Of a DNA stretch of 42,299 bases, positions 1 through 7,876 are shown one piece after another. The notes beneath the pieces were generated by a model. That model saw only the letters and a list, made by a program, of their open reading frames with translations, was not told where the DNA came from and did no database searches. Origin of the DNA: an uncultured Ruminococcus sp. (lineage in GTDB: Bacteria; Bacillota; Clostridia; Oscillospirales; Ruminococcaceae); contig CAJTLC010000022.1 in NCBI GenBank assembly GCA_910576995.1, positions 1 through 42,299 on the forward strand, written 5' to 3'. Both the position numbers and the translations under genes were made by a program. The stretch's first letter is position 1, and each line of letters starts with the position of its first letter.

Positions 1-86
1 TCCTTTTGTTTCTTTTGAGTTCTCTCTCATTTACTTGCTTCGCTTTTTTCAGTTTCAAATTTTTTCGAAAATTTTTGAAAAAAGGC

Positions 87-115
87 TTGACAAAAATTCA
101 TTTTTATGATATAAT
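87..115 (+). promoter_or_regulatory. Promoter of the tRNA-Lys/Glu/5S/Asn operon
   Basis: TTGACA at 87-92 and TATAAT at 110-115 with a 17-base spacer: a perfect sigma-A-type promoter. It lies 18 bases before the first tRNA, so this RNA operon starts here and is not the tail of a larger rRNA operon. Confidence 0.9.
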
Positions 116-133
116 GTATAAGCAATATGAAAT

Positions 134-209
134 GCACCATTAGCTCAGTTGGTAGAGCAACTGACTCTTAATCAGTGGGTCCTGGGTTCGAGTCCCCGAT
201 GGTGCACCA
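134..209 (+). tRNA. tRNA-Lys(CTT)
   Basis: A full 76-base cloverleaf. The acceptor arms are GCACCAT and ATGGTGC, the anticodon loop CTCTTAA gives anticodon CTT (codon AAG), and the CCA end is encoded. It is first in the four-gene stable-RNA operon. Confidence 0.97.
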
Positions 210-212
210 ACC

Positions 213-287
213 GGCTCGTTGGTCAAGCGGTTAAGACACCGGCCTCTCACGCCGGTAACACCAGTTCGATTCTGGTACGAGTCACCA
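213..287 (+). tRNA. tRNA-Glu(CTC)
   Basis: A 75-base cloverleaf with acceptor GGCTCGT paired to ACGAGTC (one G-U). The anticodon stem CCGGC/GCCGG encloses loop CTCTCAC, giving anticodon CTC (codon GAG). CCA is encoded. It starts only 3 bases after tRNA-Lys. Confidence 0.96.
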
Positions 288-291
288 ATTA

Positions 292-407
<116 letters not shown>

Positions 408-415
408 ATTGATGT

Positions 416-491
416 TCCTCCTTAGCTCAGTCGGTAGAGCACTCGGCTGTTAACCGAGTTGTCGCCCGTTCGAGCCGGGCAGGGGGAGCCA
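416..491 (+). tRNA. tRNA-Asn(GTT)
   Basis: A 76-base cloverleaf. The anticodon stem CTCGG/CCGAG encloses loop CTGTTAA, giving anticodon GTT. The acceptor TCCTCCT pairs with AGGGGGA, discriminator G, and CCA is encoded. It is last in the operon and is followed directly by a terminator. Confidence 0.96.
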
Positions 492-493
492 AG

Positions 494-534
494 AAAAGCA
501 TTCATTCAATTTAATTTGGATGAATGCTTTTTTA
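494..534 (+). terminator. Terminator of the tRNA/5S operon
   Basis: AAAAGCATTCAT (494-505) pairs with ATGAATGCTTTT (520-531), followed by T-rich sequence: an intrinsic terminator directly after tRNA-Asn. Confidence 0.85.
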
Positions 535-560
535 TTTTAAAGAGATTTAGAAAGTTCAAT

Positions 561-593
561 AAAAGGGACTCCTTTCAGAAGTCCCTTTTATTG
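561..593 (-). terminator. Terminator of the GH10 xylanase gene
   Basis: AAAAGGGACT (561-570) pairs with AGTCCCTTTT (580-589) around a 9-base loop. It lies 10 bases past the xylanase stop codon on the minus strand and is symmetric enough to work in both directions. Confidence 0.85.
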
Positions 594-598
594 TTGGA

Positions 599-2536
599 TT
601 ACTTATTAATAGGCAGATCGGAGGCTTTATAAATTCCTGCGTCAACCTGCTGAATGGTAAGTGCGTCCTGAGCGGTAACGCCGTCGCCGTTGCCTGAAAC
701 ATCGGCATTTTTCATGCCCTGAGTTGTAAGGCTATATTCATCCTTGTTAGTGAGGAACTGGAGAATAAGCGTTGCGTCGGCGATTTCAACCTTGCCGTCG
801 CAGTTAGCGTCGCCGTAAAGCGTATCGCCCGTTGTAGTAGTTGTAACAGGCGACTCAGTGGTTTTGGGAGGGTTAGTTGATATGGGAACGTCATGCCCCT
901 CTATGATAGAATGGAACGCAGGTTTAGCCTTGTAATCAGCGTCGAAAAGAAGCGGATATTTTTTTGCTCTCCAGCTTCCGTCGTCGGTAACGCCCCATAC
1001 AATAACAGCCGAGATCGAATCCTTGTGTGCGTATATAGAATCCCAGATTCCCTTGTAGTAATCAGCCTGAACTTTGAAATCGGCGTCAGTAGGATTTTCG
1101 GGAGTTGTCGCGTCAAGTTCCGTGATTTGGATATCGAGTCCGAGTTCAGCGTACTTATCAAGAGCTTTGTTGTACATATTAACAGATGGGAAAGATGAGT
1201 CGAGACTCTGCCTTGCGTCAAGGTGAGACTGCATACCGATACCATCTATCACGCCCTTTGCCTTGAGATCAGTCGCCATTTCAACTATCGCATTAAGCTT
1301 GCCGTCCATGTATTCGTTGAAATCGTTATAATAGAGTTTGCAGCCTTCAGGAGCATATTTCCTTGCGAAAGTAAATGCAGGCTCGATAAACGAGTTATCG
1401 CCGAAAACCTGAACCCAAGCGGAATTATTAGAACCATGATCTCCCTGTTCGCCGGGATTACGAGGCGCGCCCTGATCGTTCCATGCTTCGTTAACAACGT
1501 CGCAGGCGTAAAAATCAATATCGGGGTAAAGCTTGATCAGCTCTTCGAAATAAGCCTTGATGTAATTTTCCATACGAGCAAGCATTGTTTCTTTATCTAC
1601 CCACTCGCCGTCATCGGCATAACCAACCTTGAAGAACCAGTCCGGAGTCTGACTGTGCCAAACGAGCGTATGGATTCTCACAGGAATATTATTTTTCTGG
1701 CAGTAGTTGAGAAGTGGCTTAGCCGCGCCGAATGTGATTTGCGGAACCGTATCGTCGCCTGTTTCCTCAAAGTAAGCCTGACAAGCGGCTTTATCGAGAA
1801 CGGCGTCAGGCTTCATTTCGTTGCCTGCCGTAATGCTTCCGCTGAAATGCTTTTCAACGATATCCATTGTAGGTTTTGAACTAAGCGCGGCAGGAGTCAG
1901 AGCCGTACCAACTTTGAAATCATTCACAAAAACGTCTTTGAGACCGGGAATATCCTGTTCGATCTCAACAGAAGGAACTTCGGTAATCGTAAAATCGTCG
2001 ATGAAAAGATCGTCCGTGCCGCCCTCAAAGTAAACGTAAACATTCTTCATTTCGTCCGTGAAGCTGATCTTCGTTGGCGGAATAGTTACCCAGCCGTCCT
2101 CTGTGGGATAGTTCTGCTGGCTGATATTCTGAAGCAGATTATTGTACTTCGTTACGCCGTCAGCATTATCAAACTGGTTGCTGAGCGTAACATTTGTATA
2201 ATATTTGCCCTTTACCTTAGCGCTTATGTAGTATTCGGTGTAGGGTTCAAGCTTATCGTCGAGGCGAAAAGCGGGACCGTTCCACTCTTTAGAACGTCCC
2301 GAAGCGAGCAGATATTTTCCGTCTATGCCGCCCTCGTCAGCAGCGGAAAGTTCGGTCGTATCGTTTTCGCCGCGGTTGCAGAACGCGGAAACGTCGCCGT
2401 CTTCAAAATCAAAGGAAAAGATTACCTTTCCTGTTGCGGCAGAATCATCGGCAGCAAAAACTGCATTCGCAGATGACATAAGCATTGCGGAAGCAAGAGC
2501 CGCTGCCGCGATTCTGTTAAAGTGTTTTTTCTTCAT
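599..2536 (-). CDS. Secreted GH10 endo-1,4-beta-xylanase with CBM22-like module and dockerin
   Basis: A 645-residue secreted enzyme expected to cleave internal beta-1,4 bonds of xylan. Residues 1-29 are a signal peptide (KKK start, Ala-rich core, AFAAD-like cleavage region). Residues ~36-188 resemble a CBM22/CBM4_9 jelly-roll (RSKEWNGP at 81-88). Residues ~200-547 are the GH10 barrel: DVVNEAW carries the acid/base E350, and ITELDAT carries the nucleophile E473. A Thr/Pro linker follows (~553-572), then a dockerin (~573-645) with two calcium loops (DANCDGKVEIAD and DVSGNGDGVTAQ), so it should bind a cohesin on a cellulosome scaffold. Start ATG follows an AAGGGATG-type ribosome site. It has its own promoter and terminator, so it is monocistronic. 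The dockerin DNA is almost identical to that of the next gene. Confidence 0.95.
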   Translation of the reverse strand: MKKKHFNRIAAAALASAMLMSSANAVFAADDSAATGKVIFSFDFEDGDVSAFCNRGENDTTELSAADEGGIDGKYLLASGRSKEWNGPAFRLDDKLEPYTEYYISAKVKGKYYTNVTLSNQFDNADGVTKYNNLLQNISQQNYPTEDGWVTIPPTKISFTDEMKNVYVYFEGGTDDLFIDDFTITEVPSVEIEQDIPGLKDVFVNDFKVGTALTPAALSSKPTMDIVEKHFSGSITAGNEMKPDAVLDKAACQAYFEETGDDTVPQITFGAAKPLLNYCQKNNIPVRIHTLVWHSQTPDWFFKVGYADDGEWVDKETMLARMENYIKAYFEELIKLYPDIDFYACDVVNEAWNDQGAPRNPGEQGDHGSNNSAWVQVFGDNSFIEPAFTFARKYAPEGCKLYYNDFNEYMDGKLNAIVEMATDLKAKGVIDGIGMQSHLDARQSLDSSFPSVNMYNKALDKYAELGLDIQITELDATTPENPTDADFKVQADYYKGIWDSIYAHKDSISAVIVWGVTDDGSWRAKKYPLLFDADYKAKPAFHSIIEGHDVPISTNPPKTTESPVTTTTTGDTLYGDANCDGKVEIADATLILQFLTNKDEYSLTTQGMKNADVSGNGDGVTAQDALTIQQVDAGIYKASDLPINK

Positions 2537-2609
2537 TAAAAAATCATCCCTTTCTTAGAACTAAAATTCTAAAAATACATCTCTCGGTGCGATAAAAATC
2601 ACCAATATA

Positions 2610-2638
2610 ATTATAACACAATATTAATAAAATGTCAA
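2610..2638 (-). promoter_or_regulatory. Promoter of the GH10 xylanase gene
   Basis: Read on the minus strand: TTGACA (2633-2638), 17-base spacer, TATAAT (2610-2615). It lies about 75 bases upstream of the xylanase start codon. Confidence 0.85.
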
Positions 2639-2739
2639 ATTGTAATATAAATTTCCGCAAAATTTGGGCATTGCAATAAAAAATCGCAATAAATGAACAA
2701 GCTTTAAATATGTAAGAACTCCTTGCTTAAATCATAGTA

Positions 2740-2836
2740 TATGCGGGGCTTTGCCCCACACCCCACCAGAGACGTTGGCTCTGAACTCTGCCAAAGGGTA
2801 TGGCGCGTTCGCGATGCCCATTTGGAATCCCAATAT
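2740..2836 (+). repeat. Hairpin-rich intergenic repeat, diverged relative of the fabG-flanking repeats
   Basis: Three small hairpins in a row: CGGGGCTTTGCCCC-type near 2743-2757, CAGAG/CTCTG near 2767-2783, and CCAAA/TTTGG enclosing GGG/CCC at 2791-2825. The block ends in AATCCCAATATTTA, nearly the same phrase that follows a hairpin in the repeat at 23845-24063, and both have ACACCC after the first hairpin. I see a shared modular plan, not a full alignment, so family membership is tentative. Confidence 0.5.
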
Positions 2837-2841
2837 TTATT

Positions 2842-2875
2842 AAAAAAGGACTTCTGATAAGGAAGCCCTTTTTTA
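2842..2875 (-). terminator. Terminator of the first GH9 gene
   Basis: AAAAAAGG plus CTTC (2842-2854) pairs with GAAG plus CCTTTTTT (2861-2873) with one internal mismatch. It lies just past the stop codon of the minus-strand GH9 gene at 2885. Confidence 0.8.
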
Positions 2876-2884
2876 CTTTAGTTT

Positions 2885-5518
2885 TTACTTGATAGGCAGA
2901 TCGGAAAGCTTGTAGATTCCCGCGTCAACCTGCTGGATAACGAGAGCGTCCTGAGCGGTAACGCCGTCGCCGTTGCCTGAAACATCGGCATTTTTCATGC
3001 CCTGAGTTGTAAGGCTATATTCATCCTTGTTAGTGAGGAACTGAAGAATAAGCGTTGCGTCGGCGATCTCAACCTTGCCGTCGCAGTTAGCGTCGCCGTA
3101 GAGAGTATTGGTCGAAGGCGTTGAGGGCTTTGTTGTCTGAACGGGAGTTGTTGAACTGCCGTTTGTATAAACCTTAACGGAATCAATCGTGAATTGTTTG
3201 CAGTCAACCCACCATGTACCGAATTTGAGTTCGCCGTTGTACTTGGTCTGGATTTTTTCTGCTATGGAAGAATCGATATTCCATGTGATAGTAGCGTTGT
3301 TTCCGCTGATAGTCTGTTCCATATCGTCTGTCATGTACCAATAATCGGGAGAAACGGAAGTAGACGTACCGAAAGCGCCCTGCCATTTGCCGATATTTCC
3401 GTTGGCGCTTATTTTAACTTCAACCTTTTTAATGGTTTCGCCGGAGTTGATACCGAAATCTTCCCACTTAAACGCAACCATTCTTTCGTCTTCGGGAAGA
3501 GTATTATAGTCGAAGTTGAAATTGGGCTTAACTTCATAAGCGCCGGGTGTGGAAGGATTTGAAGGAGTATTTGTTGATTTTGTCGTAACTGTAGTGTTAA
3601 CGGGGGGATTATTTGAATTTGTTGTAACAACGGGCGTACCGCTGTACTTGTCGGTCTTTACAACGATAGAATCGATAGTGAAAGTATCGCATTCAATGTA
3701 CCAGACGCCGAATTTCAGATCGCCGCTGAGAGTGTTGAGAAGCTTCGCCTGATCTGCGGAGGGATTCCATGTGATGGTCGCTGTCTTTCCGTCGAAATTC
3801 TGAGTCCATGCGTCAGACTGAGTCCAGTAGTCGGGAGCGGAAGAAGTTGAAGAGCCGAATGCCCCTTCCCACTTACCGATCTTGCTGCCGGAAGTTGAAA
3901 TATTTACTTCAACTGATTTAACTGTTTCATCGAATCCAACGCCGAGGTCAGCCCATTTGAAACCGATCATCTTATCGTTTTCGGGAAGCTGACTGTAAAC
4001 GATCTTCTGAGCGGGCTTGATCTCGTAAAGTCCGTTTGAAGAAGGCGTGGGAGGAGTAGTTACAGGCGGATCGATGCCGGGATTAGGATCTACAACCGAG
4101 CCGTTGTAGATCTTATCAACGCCCTTGATGCTTGTAGAGATAGTGGAGCTTGAATTTGTAAGCTGATACAGACCTGCTGCCGCGCCAACAAAACCTGCAT
4201 TGTAGTCGCAGGCTACTTCATTGCACTTATAATCGTTCATATCGTCAGTGTATGAACCGTTTGAATCGGACGGACCGCCTACCAGTGCGCCGATAAGAGT
4301 AGGAGCGTTTGCCGCAACAGACTGCGGGTGAGTTTCTCCGTTGAATTCGTCGTAGGAATTATATCCGGAAGCCGCTCTGTGGTGAGGATTCTTTGCGGAA
4401 TTGCTTGCAAATCCTGTGAGGAAGCAAGTATTTGCCGGGTTATCGCCAGTGAGATAATTCATCTGCTTTATGCACCAGTCAGTGAAATCAGCGCTGGAAT
4501 TTTTGGTTGCAACGAGAGAAGTGAACTGCATTGAAGCATTGAGACGCGCGCTGCCCCATTCATCGCAGAAGAAGTAGCCGTTGTTTGTTTTCTGCTGTGC
4601 GAACTGCGTAATAAAGCTGTTTACCTTATTCCAGTTGCCTGTAATGTGAGCCTCAACGCAGGCTGCGCCGAGTCCTCTGTTATCCCAGCCGTCGACCCAT
4701 CCAAGATACTGTACCTGCTTGCTGATACAGTCGTTTTTGTATGATTCATCGTTTGTTGCAAGGTAGAGCCAGCCTGCTGCGAAAGCCTGTTCGTCCGTGC
4801 AGCCGCCGGAAGTATAGAAACCTGTAGGACCGTCCGTAGCGACCTGATTGTACTGCGTAGAGAATTTGTAAAGAGCCTTAGCGTACTTCAGATCTTCCGC
4901 ATTACCGAAATTGAGATAGCTGAGGGCGAGCGAAGCTGCATAATCTGCGGCAATATCGCTTGCGCCGCTTGAAGTCCAGTACATTTTGCGAGTACCCTGA
5001 ACTTTCTCCTGATTTTCGGGAGTACCCCAGTACGAGTGATCTTTGTTGCCGTCCTCCTTCTGATAGAGGAAGCTTGAAACGGAGTCGCCGCTGAGTTTTG
5101 TAGAAGCCTTAAAGAATTCGTTGAAATGATCGGAAAGAACCTTAAGGTGTTCAGCCTGACCCGTAGCATTGTAGGCGTCTTTGAATTCGTAGAAACTCCA
5201 GCCGAGTGTTGAAGCCGTGTAGCCCTGAGGAAGACCGAACATAGCGTGGTCGCCGGCGTCGTGGAATCCGCCCTTGACTTCGTCGGAAGTATGGCAGTCG
5301 TCGCGCCAGGTAAGAGCGCATTTTTCGCCTACCTTGTCGCCGCACATATTTGCGTCGTAAAAATAGAGCGAATACTGGAGAAGCTTAGCGTAGTCGTCCG
5401 AACCTGCCGCAGCTGTTGAGAGAGAGGGTGCAGCTACAGAAGCGAACGAACCTGCTACAGAAGCCGCGGCGATCATGCCGCTGAGGATAACAGATTTGAA
5501 CTTATTTAATTTCTGCAT
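2885..5518 (-). CDS. Secreted GH9 endoglucanase with two CBM79-like modules and a dockerin
   Basis: An 877-residue secreted cellulase expected to cleave beta-1,4-glucan by inversion. Signal peptide ~1-37. GH9 domain ~42-452: GGFHDAGDH holds catalytic-site Asp87 and Asp90, PHHRAASG (378-385) is the His-region signature, and NEVACDYNAGFVGA holds the proton donor Glu434. Two homologous ~127-residue modules follow (~497-623 and ~660-786; shared GKWxGAFGxSTS and LKFGxW), each bounded by Thr/Pro/Ser linkers. They fit the ruminococcal GH9-CBM79-CBM79-dockerin plan I recall, but the CBM family number is from memory. The dockerin (~805-877) has two calcium loops and would tether the enzyme to a cohesin. 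There is no N-terminal Ig or CBM3c module. Translation starts at ATG after a purine-rich GAAAGAAGAA; the ribosome site is weaker than in neighbouring genes. Confidence 0.93.
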   Translation of the reverse strand: MQKLNKFKSVILSGMIAAASVAGSFASVAAPSLSTAAAGSDDYAKLLQYSLYFYDANMCGDKVGEKCALTWRDDCHTSDEVKGGFHDAGDHAMFGLPQGYTASTLGWSFYEFKDAYNATGQAEHLKVLSDHFNEFFKASTKLSGDSVSSFLYQKEDGNKDHSYWGTPENQEKVQGTRKMYWTSSGASDIAADYAASLALSYLNFGNAEDLKYAKALYKFSTQYNQVATDGPTGFYTSGGCTDEQAFAAGWLYLATNDESYKNDCISKQVQYLGWVDGWDNRGLGAACVEAHITGNWNKVNSFITQFAQQKTNNGYFFCDEWGSARLNASMQFTSLVATKNSSADFTDWCIKQMNYLTGDNPANTCFLTGFASNSAKNPHHRAASGYNSYDEFNGETHPQSVAANAPTLIGALVGGPSDSNGSYTDDMNDYKCNEVACDYNAGFVGAAAGLYQLTNSSSTISTSIKGVDKIYNGSVVDPNPGIDPPVTTPPTPSSNGLYEIKPAQKIVYSQLPENDKMIGFKWADLGVGFDETVKSVEVNISTSGSKIGKWEGAFGSSTSSAPDYWTQSDAWTQNFDGKTATITWNPSADQAKLLNTLSGDLKFGVWYIECDTFTIDSIVVKTDKYSGTPVVTTNSNNPPVNTTVTTKSTNTPSNPSTPGAYEVKPNFNFDYNTLPEDERMVAFKWEDFGINSGETIKKVEVKISANGNIGKWQGAFGTSTSVSPDYWYMTDDMEQTISGNNATITWNIDSSIAEKIQTKYNGELKFGTWWVDCKQFTIDSVKVYTNGSSTTPVQTTKPSTPSTNTLYGDANCDGKVEIADATLILQFLTNKDEYSLTTQGMKNADVSGNGDGVTAQDALVIQQVDAGIYKLSDLPIK

Positions 5519-5560
5519 ATTATCATTCTTCTTTCTTTAAAATTAGAACTTGTGTTCCTT

Positions 5561-5580
5561 GGATCTGCCTGTGCAGATCC
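5561..5580 (-). promoter_or_regulatory. Perfect hairpin in the 5' leader of the first GH9 mRNA
   Basis: GGATCTGC (5561-5568) and GCAGATCC (5573-5580) form a perfect 8-bp stem with a 4-base loop. It lies between the likely -10 box and the start codon of the minus-strand GH9 gene, with no U-run after it, so a leader or mRNA-stability structure is likelier than a terminator. Confidence 0.55.
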
Positions 5581-5630
5581 ACAGCCTATAATACGTTTAT
5601 ACATACATTATACATAATTCTGAGAGGTTT

Positions 5631-5651
5631 TTGGTTACAATTTGGTTACAA
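5631..5651 (-). promoter_or_regulatory. Two direct repeats TTGTAACCAA, candidate regulator site of the first GH9 gene
   Basis: On the minus strand TTGTAACCAA occurs twice (5642-5651 and 5631-5640), 11 bases apart, about one helical turn. The copy nearer the gene falls where the -35 of the TATAAT at 5607-5612 would be, and the native -35 is poor, which suits activator binding. Confidence 0.5.
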
Positions 5652-5790
5652 AATTGCAGTTTCCAATATATTCTCCATATTCACCTAAAATATATGGTTG
5701 GAATTATACATAATTACCACTGCGACAGTTGGATTTGCAACAAAAAATTGAATTGTTATTAAATTCATGTTAATAAGTATTTATATAAAT

Positions 5791-5821
5791 AAAAAGCAGT
5801 CTCAAATTGAGCCTGCTTTTT
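5791..5821 (-). terminator. Terminator of the second GH9 gene
   Basis: AAAAAGCAG (5791-5799) pairs with CTGCTTTTT (5813-5821); an inner CTCAA/TTGAG stem adds five pairs after one mismatch. It lies 20 bases past the stop codon on the minus strand. Confidence 0.85.
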
Positions 5822-5841
5822 GTTACTTATTAATGAGCTGA

Positions 5842-7659
5842 TCAATCTTCGAGAGGAAGATCGGAAAGCTTGTAAATACCAGCGTCAACCTGCTGAATAA
5901 CGAGAGCGTCCTGAGCAGTAACGCCGTCTTTATTGCCTACGACGTCGGCATTGAGCATTCCCTGATTGCTGAGATTGTATTCGTCCTTGTTGGTGAGGAA
6001 CTGGAGAATAAGCGTTGCGTCGGCGATCTCAACCTTGCCGTCGCAGTTAGCGTCGCCGTAGAGAACTTCAGGCTGCTGGGCGGTTGTAGTCGTGCTGCTT
6101 TCCGTTGTATCTTCGGCAGCAGTTGACGTAGTAGTCGTTGAAGATGTGGTGGTTGAAGTAGTTGTTGTGGTTTCTTCGGTTGTGGTAGTTACGGGCGGCT
6201 GAGGAACTTCGCCGTTTGCAGCCGCGATCTCTTCGGGATAAACCGTGACTTCATCGCCTATTTCCGCAACTACATTTCCCGTTCCGTAAGCGTTGTAAAG
6301 TCCGGCAGCCGCGCCGACGAGACCGACCTGATAGTCGAGAGCGACTTCGTTTGAAGTAGCGTCCTTGGCGTCAAGCTTGCGGAATGTGCTGAAATCAGTA
6401 CTTGTCGGACCTCCGCAGAGCGCGCCGTAAAGCACATGGCTGGTGGGAACGCTTGCGTAATCTCCGTTCCAGCTGTTCCACTGACTCCAGCTGTCGTCAA
6501 CGTAAAGTCCCGAAGCTGCGCGGTGATGCGGAGAAGTTGCCGCAACGTCGTTATATCCCACAACAAGGCAGACGTTGGCGTTGTTGTCTCCGAGGATCAT
6601 ATTCATCTGCTTTTTGCACCATTCGTTGAAATTCGCGCCGCTGTCGGTGTATTTGGAGGCTACGAGAGCGCAGGTCTGCATAAGGGTGTTATGGCGCGCG
6701 CTTCCCCATGAGTTCATAACATAGAACTGATTGCTGTTGGAATTTACGACGCCATTGATATAGCTGACGGGTTTTGACCAATTTCCTGTAATTTCGGCGT
6801 TTATAATAGCTGCGCCGAGCCATACTCCGCCGTAGTAATAGTCGTTTACCCAGTCGTTGGTGCTGCTTGTATCCTTGCTGTTGGCGTCGAGATAGGGCTG
6901 TTCTTTTGTTGCGAGGTACATCCAGCCTGCTGCCCATGCAATATCGTCCTCAACGCTCTTGTCGGAATAAGTCTGCTGATCATAGGTCATTTTGCGGTTT
7001 TTCGCGGCAAAATCGTACAGAGCCTTTGCGTATTTAAGGTCGTCCTCGTTGCCGAAATTTATATAATTCTGCGCAAGAGCGGCTGCATACTGAGCGGCAA
7101 CGTTGCTTGCGCCGTCGGTGGTGGAGTAGTATTCGTTTCCGCCGCGTGCGCCCATCTGTTCGGGAGCGCGCCATTTTCCGTGATCAGCGCCGTCGTCGCC
7201 TATTTCGTAGATGAATTTCGTAACGTTTCCGCTGCCGTCGAGGGTAGTGCATTCTTTGAAGAACTGCGCGAATTCGTCGGTAATATCCTTGAGATGGGCG
7301 TAAGTGCCTGTTTTCTGGAATGCGTCGGAATATTCGTAGTACATCCAGCCGAGAGTTGAAGCTGTAAATCCTTCGGTTAGACCGCAGATGATTCCGTCGC
7401 CGGCGTCATGGAATCCCGATTTTACGGTATCATGGGGATGACAGTCGTCGCGCCATGAGAAGTGGGATTTTTCGCCTGCGCTTTCGCCGCAGTAATTGGC
7501 GTCGTAAAAATAGAGGGAATACTGGAGCAGGCGTGCGTAGTTGTCGAGATCGAGGTCGGCGGCGTTTGTTGTTACGGCAGAGCCTACAGCAGCCGTAACG
7601 GAAGAGGCGGCAAGCATGGCTGAGGCTGCCATTGCCGCAATTTTTTTTGTAAATTTCAT
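5842..7659 (-). CDS. Secreted GH9 endoglucanase with dockerin
   Basis: A 605-residue secreted cellulase of the same GH9 type as its neighbour but without the paired CBM-like modules. The start is set at 7659: AAAGGAAG lies 7 bases upstream, while an in-frame ATG 13 codons earlier has no ribosome site and would put polar residues before the signal peptide (MKFTKKIAAMAASAMLAAS). GH9 domain ~38-456: SGFHDAGDG holds Asp85 and Asp88, PHHRAASG is at ~377-384, and NEVALDYQVGLVGA holds the proton donor Glu438. A long Thr-rich linker (~490-530) leads to a dockerin (~532-605). Its first calcium loop is almost identical in DNA to those of the two upstream genes, while the second loop region has diverged. 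A TATAAT (7703-7708) lies upstream with a weak -35. Confidence 0.94.
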   Translation of the reverse strand: MKFTKKIAAMAASAMLAASSVTAAVGSAVTTNAADLDLDNYARLLQYSLYFYDANYCGESAGEKSHFSWRDDCHPHDTVKSGFHDAGDGIICGLTEGFTASTLGWMYYEYSDAFQKTGTYAHLKDITDEFAQFFKECTTLDGSGNVTKFIYEIGDDGADHGKWRAPEQMGARGGNEYYSTTDGASNVAAQYAAALAQNYINFGNEDDLKYAKALYDFAAKNRKMTYDQQTYSDKSVEDDIAWAAGWMYLATKEQPYLDANSKDTSSTNDWVNDYYYGGVWLGAAIINAEITGNWSKPVSYINGVVNSNSNQFYVMNSWGSARHNTLMQTCALVASKYTDSGANFNEWCKKQMNMILGDNNANVCLVVGYNDVAATSPHHRAASGLYVDDSWSQWNSWNGDYASVPTSHVLYGALCGGPTSTDFSTFRKLDAKDATSNEVALDYQVGLVGAAAGLYNAYGTGNVVAEIGDEVTVYPEEIAAANGEVPQPPVTTTTEETTTTTSTTTSSTTTTSTAAEDTTESSTTTTAQQPEVLYGDANCDGKVEIADATLILQFLTNKDEYNLSNQGMLNADVVGNKDGVTAQDALVIQQVDAGIYKLSDLPLED

Positions 7660-7817
7660 AAAGAATCTTCCTTTCATTTTATCCGAAAATTTATTCAATT
7701 ATATTATAGCATATTTTGTATAAAAATCATTAACATTTTATGTACAAACGCGTTATTTTCCATAATTTCGGCGTATTCATCAAAAAAGCTGTATATTTCT
7801 TGTGCAGGCTGACAGGG

Positions 7818-7846
7818 TTGCGTAACTGCGAAAAAAATGATATAAT
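7818..7846 (+). promoter_or_regulatory. Promoter of rsmE
   Basis: TTGCGT (7818-7823), 17-base spacer, TATAAT (7841-7846). Transcription would begin near 7853, which excludes the upstream in-frame ATG at 7847 as the start codon of rsmE. Confidence 0.75.
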
Positions 7847-7876
7847 ATGTATATGATAATTTGGGAGGGCGCGTAT

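Larger units (their letters stand above)
2537..2884. other. Intergenic region between the GH10 and first GH9 genes
   Basis: A 348-base gap with no gene. It holds the xylanase ribosome site and promoter (2545-2638), an AT-rich stretch (2639-2720) with no recognised signal, a hairpin-rich repeat (2740-2836) and the terminator of the following GH9 gene (2842-2875). Confidence 0.8.
5519..5841. other. Intergenic region between the two GH9 genes
   Basis: A 323-base gap with no gene. From the first GH9 outward it holds a purine-rich ribosome site, a leader hairpin (5561-5580), a minus-strand TATAAT (5607-5612) with no good -35, two direct repeats at the -35 position (5631-5651), an AT-rich stretch (5652-5790) where I see nothing, and the terminator of the second GH9 gene (5791-5821). 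Confidence 0.75.

Noticed and set aside
7847..7876. Upstream in-frame start for rsmE
   Set aside because: It lies at the transcription start implied by the promoter and has no ribosome site; MPRFF at 7877 matches the family.
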